This document shows, piece after piece, positions 6,925 to 16,484 of a DNA stretch of 64,000 bases. Source of the DNA: Bacteroidota bacterium. Its GTDB lineage: Bacteria; Bacteroidota; Bacteroidia; Flavobacteriales; Flavobacteriaceae. How positions within the stretch are numbered: the first letter of the stretch is position 1; each line of letters opens with the position of its first letter. Position numbers and translations under genes: made by a program. The notes under the pieces were generated by a model, which worked only from the letters and a program-made list of their open reading frames with translations, had not been told where the DNA came from and searched no databases. The stretch is taken from NCBI GenBank assembly GCA_022562895.1, contig JADFOK010000007.1:1-64000 (forward strand), written 5' to 3'.

Positions 6925-9354
6925 CTAAGGATAAGGGTAATTTAATCTTTCAGCTTCGTTATTTTCAATATCACGATTGGTGTCTATTAATACGGTATTC
7001 CCAAAAGTATATTTAAATCCAATTTTGAAAAATCTGGATTCGGGTTTAGCAAAATAGGAGTTATCCTGATTATAATACCTTGATGTAATGTTTATGTTAT
7101 ATGTATTAAACAAATCCTCAACTCCCATAGTGATACTTGCTCTTTTATTCCAAAATGATTTTCTGAAAGAAATTGAAAGATTAAACTGATTCTTAAAATC
7201 GTATGACCCGTGTATCCAGTTTGATATATATAACAATGAAATGTCACTGGTAATAGTTTTATCTTTTGATAGGGTGAGTCCGTTATATATCTGGCTATAA
7301 AAACCCACAGTGTTATTAGAATAGGTTTCTGGGATGCTTTCTACTGAAAAAAACTCGTTTTCAATATAGTATGTTGATGTATATGCACTAAGATACCACC
7401 ACGGATACAATGAAGAAACAAAAATAAGATCAATACTATAATTTTTATCGCTAATTATGTTGGAATCTACATTTCGTAAAGTATTATTTTCATTGTCTTG
7501 AAATGTTAAAGTACTCAATTTATTTTTCCCTTCAATATAATAGGCATCAATAAACCATTTATTTTTATAATTATAACTCAACATATATTTATTATCTATT
7601 CCGGGTACTAAATTTGGATTACCTTCATTAAAGCTATTGTCATTTAAAAAATATTTGAAAGGATTAAGGCTTTGATACCGAGGCCTTTCAATCCTCCTGG
7701 CATAACTCACACCAAGGGTGTTGTTCTCATTTAGTAAATACTGAAGTGTTCCCGTTGGAAAAAGTTCAAAATACTCCTGTCTATTTGCTATCCCTAATGA
7801 GCGTGAATCCCCAATAACGTCAGTATATTCTCCTCGAAATCCAATATCTATTTCCCATTTTGGCCAGGTATTCGTATAATTGATATAACCTGCATAAATA
7901 GATTCATTATAGACAAATAAATCTGAAAGAGATGCATTAAATTCTAGGACACTGTTTTGGATATTAAAATATTCCAATCCGCTTTTTGTGTTAATACTTG
8001 AATATTTTACACCCGAATCAAAATCACCATTTTTTAATGGTGTACTAAGAGAGATTTGGCTCGTAAAAATATCGGTGTCCTGTTTCGCTTCAGTAAAAAA
8101 ATTATTAGTGCGTAATAAATCGCCATTTGGCAAAAAATAACTAGTATTAACATCTTGGGTTTGTTCGTTTTTGTAAACAATGTAATTAGCCGTAGTAGCA
8201 ATCTCAGTTCCTTTTTCGTCAATGATTATTTTGTATTCGGCATTAAAAGAAAGGTTAGATTTATCGTTTTCTAATGAGCTTTTAGTTTTAAATGTAGAAT
8301 CTAGTTGTTTTTGTGTGTTAAATATTTCACCAAAGACATTATTGTTAAAACTCGTATTAGGTGAAACGAAAACATTAGAAGTTATACTAATTGAATTTTT
8401 ATCATTGAGTGTGAAATCCAAAATTATATTGCCTTGGTGTGCAAGGGATTTTGTAGTTCGATTAAAATCGGTGATCCAAAAAGATTTTATGTCTCCATTG
8501 GGCTTGAAAGTTGTAATCTTCCCATCTTGATCTTTATATTCTTTTCGAGGACTAATCCCATAGCTCCCATAAAAATTCATCCATTTATTTTTAAAGATAT
8601 GGGACATTCCAAAGTTATATTTTGGGTAAATAGCTTGCTCATAGGTGCCATTTATTGAAGTTTTATACCCTATCGAAATGGATTTAGAAGTTATGATATT
8701 TAGAACTGCTCCAGCTTCTGCATCGTATTTGGCTGAAGGAATTGTAATAACCTCAATTGATTTTATAAAAGAAGCATCTATATTTTTTAGTAATGATGTG
8801 ATTTCAAAAGCGGAAAGATATATTCGTTTTCCATCCAGATATATTTGTGTGGGAGAGTTCTTAATTGAAATATTGTCTCCAATAACCAAAACGCCAGGTG
8901 TCTTGCTTAATAAACTTAAAGTATTTCCTGTTGAAAGGGTTGTGTTTTCAACGTTAAAAACCATTCTCCCTGCTTCTTTTAGTATAGTGGGTTTCTTTAT
9001 TGCTATGATTGTTTCATCTAAGGATTCTATGGCTTGTTCCAGAACTATAGTATTTAGGTTTAGATATGTTTTGAAATTGATAGTTCGTTCTATGAAGTCG
9101 TAACCTATGTAGCTAAAGGCAATAATATATTCACCTTCATTTAGTTCTTTAAAATTAAATTTTCCTTTTTCATCGGTGGATGTACCTGAAATTGGCACTA
9201 AAACACCCGAAGAATTAATAGCGGATAATATAACATTTACATATGAAATAGGGTTGTTTTCATTATCTGTTACTTGCCCTTCTAAAGTAACTTCTTGGGC
9301 AAACAAAACAATAGGGAGTAATAAATATATTAGCAAACAAACTTTTTGCATCAT
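6925..9354 (-). CDS. TonB-dependent receptor / outer-membrane beta-barrel protein
   Basis: The 809-aa product begins with a signal peptide (1-19, ending LFAQ). A carboxypeptidase-regulatory-like beta-sandwich follows (about 22-105, EVTLEGQVTDNENNPISYVNV). Next is a plug-like segment (about 115-225, KTPGVLVIGDNISIKNSPTQ) and a long barrel of alternating aromatic strands to the C-terminus. This order matches the outer-membrane beta-barrel family (PF14905 type) rather than SusC. The barrel ends near FFKIGFKYTFGN, and an extra hydrophilic tail of about 22 residues follows. No SusD partner or riboswitch is adjacent, so the substrate is unknown. It is divergent from lepA with a 227-nt gap. Confidence 0.88.
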   Translation of the reverse strand: MMQKVCLLIYLLLPIVLFAQEVTLEGQVTDNENNPISYVNVILSAINSSGVLVPISGTSTDEKGKFNFKELNEGEYIIAFSYIGYDFIERTINFKTYLNLNTIVLEQAIESLDETIIAIKKPTILKEAGRMVFNVENTTLSTGNTLSLLSKTPGVLVIGDNISIKNSPTQIYLDGKRIYLSAFEITSLLKNIDASFIKSIEVITIPSAKYDAEAGAVLNIITSKSISIGYKTSINGTYEQAIYPKYNFGMSHIFKNKWMNFYGSYGISPRKEYKDQDGKITTFKPNGDIKSFWITDFNRTTKSLAHQGNIILDFTLNDKNSISITSNVFVSPNTSFNNNVFGEIFNTQKQLDSTFKTKSSLENDKSNLSFNAEYKIIIDEKGTEIATTANYIVYKNEQTQDVNTSYFLPNGDLLRTNNFFTEAKQDTDIFTSQISLSTPLKNGDFDSGVKYSSINTKSGLEYFNIQNSVLEFNASLSDLFVYNESIYAGYINYTNTWPKWEIDIGFRGEYTDVIGDSRSLGIANRQEYFELFPTGTLQYLLNENNTLGVSYARRIERPRYQSLNPFKYFLNDNSFNEGNPNLVPGIDNKYMLSYNYKNKWFIDAYYIEGKNKLSTLTFQDNENNTLRNVDSNIISDKNYSIDLIFVSSLYPWWYLSAYTSTYYIENEFFSVESIPETYSNNTVGFYSQIYNGLTLSKDKTITSDISLLYISNWIHGSYDFKNQFNLSISFRKSFWNKRASITMGVEDLFNTYNINITSRYYNQDNSYFAKPESRFFKIGFKYTFGNTVLIDTNRDIENNEAERLNYPYP

Positions 9355-9544
9355 AAAATGTAGGTATTAAGGCAATATCTCCCTTTAAGAAATACATCCC
9401 CTTTTAATGTGTTTTCTGGGGAGATGAAAGATTTTCATATAATATTTCGCCGTTAATACAAATATGTAATTATTTAATTAAACCACAAAAAGATTTTATT
9501 TTTATTCGTTATATGGTAATAACTTAAAAACTATGTTTTTAATC

Positions 9545-9552
9545 TATATTTG
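9545..9552 (+). promoter_or_regulatory. lepA promoter -7 box TATATTTG
   Basis: An exact TAnnTTTG match 29 nt before the lepA ATG, predicting a leader of about 25 nt. Confidence 0.5.
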
Positions 9553-9581
9553 CAAGCTAATCCTAGTACAGGTTTATTTTT

Positions 9582-11378
9582 ATGAAAAATATTCGAAATT
9601 TTTGCATAATTGCCCATATAGATCATGGTAAAAGCACCTTGGCCGATAGGCTTTTAGACCGTACCGGTACTGTAACCGACCGTGAGAAGCAGAATCAATT
9701 GCTCGACACCATGGACCTGGAACGTGAGAGAGGTATTACCATAAAAAGTCATGCCATACAGATGGAGTATGAATATGAGGGAGAAAATTATATTTTAAAT
9801 CTTATTGATACTCCCGGACATGTTGATTTTTCATACGAAGTATCACGTTCTATCGCTGCTTGTGAAGGAGCTTTGCTTGTTGTGGATGCGGCACAAAGCA
9901 TACAGGCACAGACCATATCAAATTTATATTTAGCATTAGAAAGCAACTTAGAAATTATTCCGGTACTAAATAAGGTAGACCTCCCTTCTGCTAACCCAGA
10001 AGAAGTAACCGAAGATATTATAGATTTATTAGGGTGTGATGTAGATGATATCATTCCTGCAAGTGCTAAAACAGGGATTGGTATTGAAGAAATCTTACAT
10101 GCGATTATCAATAGAATACCTCCTCCAACCGGTAATGTTAATGAACCTTTACAGGCATTAATTTTTGATTCGATTTATAATCAGTATCGGGGAGTGGAAA
10201 CCTATTTTAGAATGCTTAACGGGGAAATTAAAAAAGGGCAACATATTAAATTTATGGCAACCGGAAAATCTTATTTTGCTGATGAAGTGGGGATATTAAA
10301 GTTAAAACAAGTGCCTAAAAGCAGTATTAAAGCAGGTAATGTTGGTTACTTAATAACCGGTATTAAAGAAGCTCGTGACGTAAAAGTGGGTGATACTATT
10401 ACAGATTTTAAAAACCCAACGCAAAATAGTGTTGAAGGCTTTGAAGATGTAAAACCTATGGTATTTGCCGGTATTTATCCTATAGATAATGATGATTTTG
10501 AAGAACTTAGGAGTTCTATGGAAAAGCTTCAGTTAAATGATGCCTCTTTGGTTTTTCAACCTGAGAGCTCAGCAGCTCTGGGTTTTGGTTTTCGTTGCGG
10601 GTTTTTAGGAATGCTTCATCTGGAAATCATTCAGGAGCGTTTAGAACGCGAATTTAATATGACCGTAATTACTACCGTTCCTAATGTGTCATACCATGCC
10701 TATACAAATAAAGAGCCCAATAAGATTCTTTTAGTAAACAACCCTTCCGATTTGCCGGAACCATCCAGTTTAAATCGCGTTGAAGAACCCTATATAAAAG
10801 CCAGTATCATTACAAAATCTGATTTTGTTGGCCCCGTAATGTCACTTTGTATTGAGAAACGCGGTAAAATTACACATCAGACATACCTTACAACAGAACG
10901 CGTTGAGCTTTCTTTCGATATGCCTTTGGCAGAAATAGTCTTTGACTTTTATGATAAACTCAAAACGATTTCAAAAGGTTATGCTTCCTTCGATTATCAC
11001 CCAATTGGGATGCGCGTATCTCAATTGGTTAAAGTTGATGTGTTGCTTAACGGAAAAATTGTAGATGCGCTTTCAGCATTATTACACAAGGATAATGCAT
11101 ATAATATTGGAAAAAAAATGTGTGAAAAGCTTAGACAGCTAATTCCTCGTCAACAGTTTGATATCCCTATTCAATCGGCAATTGGCTCTAAAATTATTGC
11201 TCGTGAAACAGTAAAGGCTTTACGTAAAGACGTAACTGCAAAATGTTATGGTGGGGATATTTCACGAAAAAGAAAACTTCTTGAAAAGCAGAAAAAAGGT
11301 AAAAAACGTATGCGCCAAGTAGGTAATGTAGAGATTCCGCAAGAAGCATTTATGGCGATATTAAAGCTTAATGATTAA
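9582..11378 (+). CDS. lepA: Elongation factor 4 (LepA)
   Basis: A ribosome-associated GTPase that acts on stalled or misassembled ribosomes. The 598-aa length is standard. G motifs are present: AHIDHGKST (about 11-19), RGIT (about 50-53), DTPGH (76-80) and NKVD (130-133). The EF4-specific C-terminal domain is complete, including [23 protein letters not shown] and the basic end [19 protein letters not shown]. The stop codon overlaps the 3' end of the convergent small lipoprotein gene by 4 nt. Confidence 0.98.
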   Translation: MKNIRNFCIIAHIDHGKSTLADRLLDRTGTVTDREKQNQLLDTMDLERERGITIKSHAIQMEYEYEGENYILNLIDTPGHVDFSYEVSRSIAACEGALLVVDAAQSIQAQTISNLYLALESNLEIIPVLNKVDLPSANPEEVTEDIIDLLGCDVDDIIPASAKTGIGIEEILHAIINRIPPPTGNVNEPLQALIFDSIYNQYRGVETYFRMLNGEIKKGQHIKFMATGKSYFADEVGILKLKQVPKSSIKAGNVGYLITGIKEARDVKVGDTITDFKNPTQNSVEGFEDVKPMVFAGIYPIDNDDFEELRSSMEKLQLNDASLVFQPESSAALGFGFRCGFLGMLHLEIIQERLEREFNMTVITTVPNVSYHAYTNKEPNKILLVNNPSDLPEPSSLNRVEEPYIKASIITKSDFVGPVMSLCIEKRGKITHQTYLTTERVELSFDMPLAEIVFDFYDKLKTISKGYASFDYHPIGMRVSQLVKVDVLLNGKIVDALSALLHKDNAYNIGKKMCEKLRQLIPRQQFDIPIQSAIGSKIIARETVKALRKDVTAKCYGGDISRKRKLLEKQKKGKKRMRQVGNVEIPQEAFMAILKLND

Positions 11379-11602
11379 CCTCCGCAATTAGCACCTGCTG
11401 CTTCGAGATCTGCAATATAAATATCATATCGCACTCCTGTGTCTTCGCCATTTACTGATGCGTTTCCGTTGCTTTCCTCACATACTTCAAAAGTTTGGGT
11501 TTGAGGTGAATTACAATTGGTGCATGAACGTGTGTCATCATCCTTACAAGAAGTAACCAATAGTAAAATAATCATAAAAATTGTATTGATTGTTTTTTTC
11601 AC
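11375..11602 (-). CDS. Small Cys-rich lipoprotein, unknown
   Basis: The 75-aa product has a lipoprotein signal: MKKT, a hydrophobic core, then LVTSC with the acylated Cys at residue 19. The mature part is about 57 residues, acidic, with further cysteines ([18 protein letters not shown]), suggesting two disulfides in the periplasm or on the surface. Asp at +2 and +3 (CKDDD) resembles surface-export signals proposed for Bacteroidota lipoproteins. Its last 4 nt overlap the 3' end of lepA tail to tail. No family recognised. Confidence 0.75.
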   Translation of the reverse strand: MKKTINTIFMIILLLVTSCKDDDTRSCTNCNSPQTQTFEVCEESNGNASVNGEDTGVRYDIYIADLEAAGANCGG

Positions 11603-11654
11603 ATTAAGACGTTTTTTGCTATTGCTATCTAATAACGTAGTTCTTTTTCTAATG

Positions 11655-13505
11655 TTATTCCGAAGAATTTATTTCTTCAATATCTAAGGGCTTTCCTAAA
11701 TAAACCAGTTTATATCCTTTTTCAATAACGTTTATGTCTTTGCTATACGAAGTAATAATTTCAAGTTCCCCGTCGCTGTCCTTTAAAAATAGAGGGATGG
11801 TGTTTTTGTCATTAATTGTAATCTCTATAAGATTCTTATAATGTGCGTTATCATTAATAATTATTTCATGAATAACCGGGTATTTCTGTGCTATTCTAGT
11901 CAATACCGCAAAATCATCTGTATGAGAAAATAAGCCTTCTTGTGGATTGTTTGTAAGGTCGTTCATCTCTTCTTCTGTAATCAATCTATAGGCACCATTT
12001 GCACCATATTTATTTCGAAATTTTTTTATTGCGTATTTATTAATGTCCGAGCTTCCCGTTAATGCCATTAAAAAACCCAAATCATTCAATTCAATATTGT
12101 CGACTAATGTGTCTGAATAAATATTATTATTAATAGCTTCCAGCCCTATTTCTTTTGCCTTGGAAATGTTTGTGTGGTTACTATCTATTAACACAACATG
12201 TTTTTCGTTTTTTTCTAAATAGCGCCCTATTAACCTTGAAATATCGGAAGCTCCAATAATAAGGAATCCTTCCGATTTCTTTAAAAAAACACCTGTAATT
12301 CTAGCAAAAAGCCTTGCAGTTGTGGCGTTTAATAAAACAGTTCCTAACACAATCATAAATACCAGGGGAGTGATATATTCTGCCCCTTTTATTCCCATAT
12401 TAACTAGTTTCAATCCAAATAAAGAAGCAATTCCTGCAGCAACGATTCCCCTCGGCCCAACCCAGCTAATAAAAAGTTTTTCATTTAATTTTAAGCTTGA
12501 GTTACGGGTGCTTAAAAACACACCTATAGGCCGTAACACAAAAACTACAATGGTAAAAAGAATGGCTGTTTGCCAGTTATAAATGAGCCATAAATCTTCC
12601 ATATTTATGTTTGCTGAAAGTAATATGAATAATATGGAAATAAGAAGTATGCTTAATGATTCCTTAAAATACAAAAGTTCTTTTAAGTATAAGGACTTTG
12701 AATTTCCCAATACCATTCCCATCACAACAACAGCAAGTAATCCCGATTCATGAGCAAAACTATCTGATAAAACAAAAACACCTAAAACCGAAGCTAGTGC
12801 AAATACGTTCAACAGATAATGAGGAATCCACTTTCTGTTTATTGCAAAATTTAGGGCATGGGCAAATGTAAACCCGAAGGTAGATCCGAACAGGACAATT
12901 TTTCCAAATTCAATAAATGCTGTTTTTGTAAACTCTCCCCCGGCTCCTACACTTATGAATTCAAAAACAAGTACTGCCACTAATGCACCAATTGGGTCTA
13001 TTAATATTCCTTCCCATTTTAGTATAGCCGACACGTCTTTTTTAAGAGGAATGTTTCTTAAAATAGGTGTGATAACAGTAGGCCCTGTTACAATTATTAA
13101 AGCTGAAAATAAAAATGAAATCTCCCAGCTTAAACTAAAAATATAATGTGTGGTAATCGCTGCGCCAATAAAAGTAACTAATGCGCCTAACGTTATAAGT
13201 TTGGTAATAACAACTGGGCCTACATTTTTTATTTCTTTAAGTTTTAATGTTAGCCCTCCTTCAAAGAGAATAATGCTTATTGCTAGCGAGACAAAATAAA
13301 AAAGATTTTCTCCGGCAAACAATCCTTCTTTTCCGTTCCATACAGGTTCTATCCATTTTGTGCCATCATTCGATAAAAATTCAGCCGAAATGGGACCTAC
13401 CAACAGGCCTATTAATAATAGGGGTAATATGGCTGGGATTTTTAATTTCCAAGCAAACCACTGTGCTAATATGCCTAAAATAATAATTCCTCCTAATTCT
13501 AGCAT
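11655..13505 (-). CDS. CPA1-type cation:proton antiporter with RCK_N domain
   Basis: The 616-aa membrane protein has 12-13 predicted helices (residues 1 to about 400) with CPA1 motifs: SIILFEGGLTLKL, ALIIVTGPTVITPIL, KWEGILIDPIGALVAV (the likely ion-binding acidic residue) and FISWVGPRGIVAAGIAS. A cytoplasmic Rossmann RCK_N domain follows (about 410-530, GFLIIGASDISRLIGRYL), with a further regulatory segment after it. It probably exchanges Na+ or K+ for H+ under nucleotide control. It is divergent from a second antiporter (136-nt gap), and the lipoprotein gene lies just downstream. Confidence 0.88.
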   Translation of the reverse strand: MLELGGIIILGILAQWFAWKLKIPAILPLLLIGLLVGPISAEFLSNDGTKWIEPVWNGKEGLFAGENLFYFVSLAISIILFEGGLTLKLKEIKNVGPVVITKLITLGALVTFIGAAITTHYIFSLSWEISFLFSALIIVTGPTVITPILRNIPLKKDVSAILKWEGILIDPIGALVAVLVFEFISVGAGGEFTKTAFIEFGKIVLFGSTFGFTFAHALNFAINRKWIPHYLLNVFALASVLGVFVLSDSFAHESGLLAVVVMGMVLGNSKSLYLKELLYFKESLSILLISILFILLSANINMEDLWLIYNWQTAILFTIVVFVLRPIGVFLSTRNSSLKLNEKLFISWVGPRGIVAAGIASLFGLKLVNMGIKGAEYITPLVFMIVLGTVLLNATTARLFARITGVFLKKSEGFLIIGASDISRLIGRYLEKNEKHVVLIDSNHTNISKAKEIGLEAINNNIYSDTLVDNIELNDLGFLMALTGSSDINKYAIKKFRNKYGANGAYRLITEEEMNDLTNNPQEGLFSHTDDFAVLTRIAQKYPVIHEIIINDNAHYKNLIEITINDKNTIPLFLKDSDGELEIITSYSKDINVIEKGYKLVYLGKPLDIEEINSSE

Positions 13506-13641
13506 GGATAAAAATTTTTGTTAAATTACTAATTTTAGTCGAATGATTCTCGTGGATATTTCTCCTTTTATATTAATTATTGTTGTGCCTGCAAAAATGG
13601 TTTTATATATTTAAAGCAAATTAACAAACATCTAACCATAA

Positions 13642-15561
13642 ATGGACCTACAGTTTATTATTCTTTTAACTGGTTTTGCTATAGTGGCCATTGCCGGTCA
13701 TGAAATAGCTAAGGTTTTTCAAAAAGTTAAGTTTCCATTGATAACCGGGTTGATTATCACTGGAATTATTGCGGGTTCTTCTGTCTTAAAATTTATCCCT
13801 TCAGAATCACTTCCAAAACTTAATTTTTTAAATGAAGTTGCTCTGGCTATTATTGCCTTTTCGGCAGGATCAGAACTGTACTTAAAAGAATTGCGCAGTA
13901 GATTAAACAGTATAAAATGGATGACGATAGGGCAGTTAACCGTTACCTTTTTATTAAGTTCAATAGCTATTTTCTATGGGTCTTCCTATATCCCTTTCTT
14001 GGCGGATTTATCGCCAAGTATTAAGATGATCATTTCCGTATTGTTTGGTGTTATTTTCGTAGCGCGATCTCCTTCATCTGCTATTGCTGTAATAAATGAA
14101 TTACGTGCCAATGGTCCCTTTACTAAAACAGCAATGGGGGTTACCGTATTGATAGATGTTATAGTAATCGTAATTTTTGCAATTTGTTTTGCAATTGCAA
14201 AGGCTATAATTAATAATGAAGAGTTGGGATTTTCTTTTTTATTGTTTTTGTTAATTGAATTAGTTCTTTCGTTTGGGCTTGGGATTTTATTGGGGAAAAT
14301 TCTTCAAATTCCATTATCTTTTAAAATTAATAAGCATCTAAAGGCTATAGTTATAACCTTATTAGGGTATGGAGCCTATCTATTTGCCTCATTTATTAAA
14401 GCGAATACCGAAAATGTTTTTCAACACGAGATCATATTAGAGCCCCTTTTAATTTGTATTATAGGTAGTTTCTACATTACAAATTACAGTAAAAATAGAA
14501 TAGAATTTATTGAACTACTTGAAAAAATTAGCCCAATAATCTATATTATTTTCTTCATTCTTATAGGGGCTTCCGTTTCACTACAAACCTTATCGCAGGT
14601 GTTTTGGATTGCTCTTGCCCTTTTTGCACTTCGTCTTTTTACAATAGTTTTTGGCAGTATTTTCGGTGTTGTAGCGGCAAAAGATGATAAAAAATATACT
14701 TTTATTTCGTGGATGCCCCATATTACTCAGGCTGGGGTTGCACTTGGATTAACAACATTAATTGCTGCCGAATTCCCTGTTTGGGGGTACGAATTTCAAA
14801 CTATAATTATCGCCATCATCGTATTAAATCAATTAGTTGGACCTCCTCTTTTTAAATTAGCAATTAATTTTGTCGGTGAAAGTCATTTAAAACACAAAAC
14901 CCCAGATTTTGACGGTGTTAGAGATGCTGTAATCTTTGGATTAGAAAGTCAATCTATTGCACTTGCTATGTCTTTAAAACAACATGGCTGGAATCCGAAA
15001 ATTGTTTCCGTTTCTGAAAGTGTAGATGGAAGCAATGATGATTTTAGTGTTGTTTCAGTAGATGATATTTCACTGGAATCCTTTAAGGATTTGAAATTGG
15101 AAAATGCAGATGTTATAGTCTGTTTGATGTCTGATGATGAAAATTTCAAAATTTCGGAACTCGTTTATGAAAATATTGGTACAAAAGATATTATTGTTCG
15201 GTATAATGGCACAAGATCTTTTCTCGAAAAATTTAATGAATTGGGTGTGCGGATTATTGATCCGTCATTAGCAATGATCAACCTGCTAGATCACTTTGTT
15301 CGTTCGCCAAATGCAACTTCTATATTACTAGGACTAGATACAACGAAAGATTCAATTGATGTTGAAATTAGAAATAAAGATATTCACGGTATGACCTTAC
15401 GTGATTTGCGTTTTCCAACAGATGTGATTGTGCTTTCTGTACTTCGTAAGGATCAGATTATTATCTCTCACGGATATACAAGATTACGGCTTGGAGATAT
15501 AGTGACTTTAGTGGGAACAAAAGAAAGTGTAGAAAATGTTCGCTTTAAACTAGAATCTTAA
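13642..15561 (+). CDS. Cation:proton antiporter (CPA2-like) with RCK_N and RCK_C domains
   Basis: The 639-aa product has about 12 membrane helices (1-410), including GHEIAKVFQKVKFPLITGL and a discontinuous-helix region ARSPSSAIAVINEL, then IDVIVIVIF. The cytoplasmic part has a Rossmann RCK_N (about 425-540, DAVIFGLESQSIALAMSL) and a TrkA_C-like domain (about 560-639, VLRKDQIIISHGYTRLRLGD). This is the KefB/KefC-like layout of K+ or Na+/H+ antiporters gated by ligands. The divergent neighbour is a CPA1-type antiporter, so this may be a paired ion-homeostasis locus. Confidence 0.87.
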   Translation: MDLQFIILLTGFAIVAIAGHEIAKVFQKVKFPLITGLIITGIIAGSSVLKFIPSESLPKLNFLNEVALAIIAFSAGSELYLKELRSRLNSIKWMTIGQLTVTFLLSSIAIFYGSSYIPFLADLSPSIKMIISVLFGVIFVARSPSSAIAVINELRANGPFTKTAMGVTVLIDVIVIVIFAICFAIAKAIINNEELGFSFLLFLLIELVLSFGLGILLGKILQIPLSFKINKHLKAIVITLLGYGAYLFASFIKANTENVFQHEIILEPLLICIIGSFYITNYSKNRIEFIELLEKISPIIYIIFFILIGASVSLQTLSQVFWIALALFALRLFTIVFGSIFGVVAAKDDKKYTFISWMPHITQAGVALGLTTLIAAEFPVWGYEFQTIIIAIIVLNQLVGPPLFKLAINFVGESHLKHKTPDFDGVRDAVIFGLESQSIALAMSLKQHGWNPKIVSVSESVDGSNDDFSVVSVDDISLESFKDLKLENADVIVCLMSDDENFKISELVYENIGTKDIIVRYNGTRSFLEKFNELGVRIIDPSLAMINLLDHFVRSPNATSILLGLDTTKDSIDVEIRNKDIHGMTLRDLRFPTDVIVLSVLRKDQIIISHGYTRLRLGDIVTLVGTKESVENVRFKLES

Positions 15562-15570
15562 TTAATTATT

Positions 15571-15604
15571 TAGTTTTGGTTGTTCTCTCTTCATTTCATT
15601 ACTT
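15571..15604 (+). promoter_or_regulatory. Probable promoter of the MBL hydrolase gene
   Basis: A TTTTGG -33-like element near 15573-15578 and TACTTTG (one base short of TAnnTTTG) ending at about 15604 lie about 20 nt apart. The ATG is at 15614, so the leader would be about 5 nt. Confidence 0.4.
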
Positions 15605-15613
15605 TGCAAGTAT

Positions 15614-16474
15614 ATGAAGCTATATCCTATTGAAGCAGGAAACTTTAAGCTTGATGGCGGCTCGATGTTTGGCGTAGTTCCTAAATCTCTTTGGTCTAGA
15701 ACCAATCCTCCAGATAACAATAATATGATCGACATTGCTGCCCGTTGTTTGCTTATTGAAAACGGCAACAGACTTACGCTTATTGACACTGGAATGGGTA
15801 ATAAACAAAGTGATAAATTCTTTGGGTATTATTATCCGTGGGGTGACTATTCGTTGGATTCTTCACTTAAAAAAGCTGGTTTTCATCGAGATGATATTAC
15901 AGATGTTTTCCTTACACACCTTCATTTCGATCATTGTGGCGGAGGAATAAATTGGAATAATGACCGAACAGGGTATGAGCCAAATTTTAAAAATGCAATT
16001 TTTTGGAGTAATCAGCGTCACTGGGATTGGGCTACAAAACCAAATCGTAGAGAAAGGGCATCATTTTTAAGAGAAAATATTTTTCCTATGAAAGAAAGTG
16101 GTCAATTGAAATTTATTAAAGAACCTGAATCAGATTTTTCTGAAACCAACGAGCTTGATTTTGGTATATTATTTGTAGATGGGCATACTGAAAAACAAAT
16201 GATCCCCCATATACAATTCAAAGGAAGAACCCTGATATTTATGGCAGATTTATTACCTACTGCCGGTCATATTCCTTTACCCTTTATAATGGGGTACGAC
16301 ACAAGACCCTTATTAACATTGCCTGAAAAAGAAAAATTTCTAAATATTGCAGCTACTAATAATTACTATTTATTTTTAGAACATGATGCTCATAATATAA
16401 TAATTACAGTAAAACACACCGAAAAAGGTGTGCGTCTGAACAAATGTTTTACTTTTGACGAACTTTTTAATTAA
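15614..16474 (+). CDS. MBL-fold metallohydrolase (lactonase-like)
   Basis: The 286-aa product carries the metallo-beta-lactamase metal motif THLHFDHCGG (HxHxDH), a later His near FMADLLPTAGHIP, and a C-terminal LFLEHDAH, which supply the dinuclear Zn site. The early Asp-rich strand RLTLIDTGMGNK is typical of the quorum-quenching lactonase/PqsE-like branch. There is no signal peptide, so it is cytoplasmic. The substrate is unknown; lactone or thioester hydrolysis is the family guess. The next gene starts 10 nt after the stop, suggesting one transcript. Confidence 0.87.
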   Translation: MKLYPIEAGNFKLDGGSMFGVVPKSLWSRTNPPDNNNMIDIAARCLLIENGNRLTLIDTGMGNKQSDKFFGYYYPWGDYSLDSSLKKAGFHRDDITDVFLTHLHFDHCGGGINWNNDRTGYEPNFKNAIFWSNQRHWDWATKPNRRERASFLRENIFPMKESGQLKFIKEPESDFSETNELDFGILFVDGHTEKQMIPHIQFKGRTLIFMADLLPTAGHIPLPFIMGYDTRPLLTLPEKEKFLNIAATNNYYLFLEHDAHNIIITVKHTEKGVRLNKCFTFDELFN

Positions 16475-16484
16475 TTACACTCAA

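Noticed and set aside
8645..9103. 152-codon plus-strand frame within the TonB-dependent receptor
   Set aside because: It lies opposite conserved plug-domain codons and has no independent start context or family resemblance.
9355..9581. Possible cobalamin or TPP riboswitch before the TonB-dependent receptor
   Set aside because: No riboswitch consensus boxes are visible in the 227-nt gap, only a weak CCCC/GGGG pairing.
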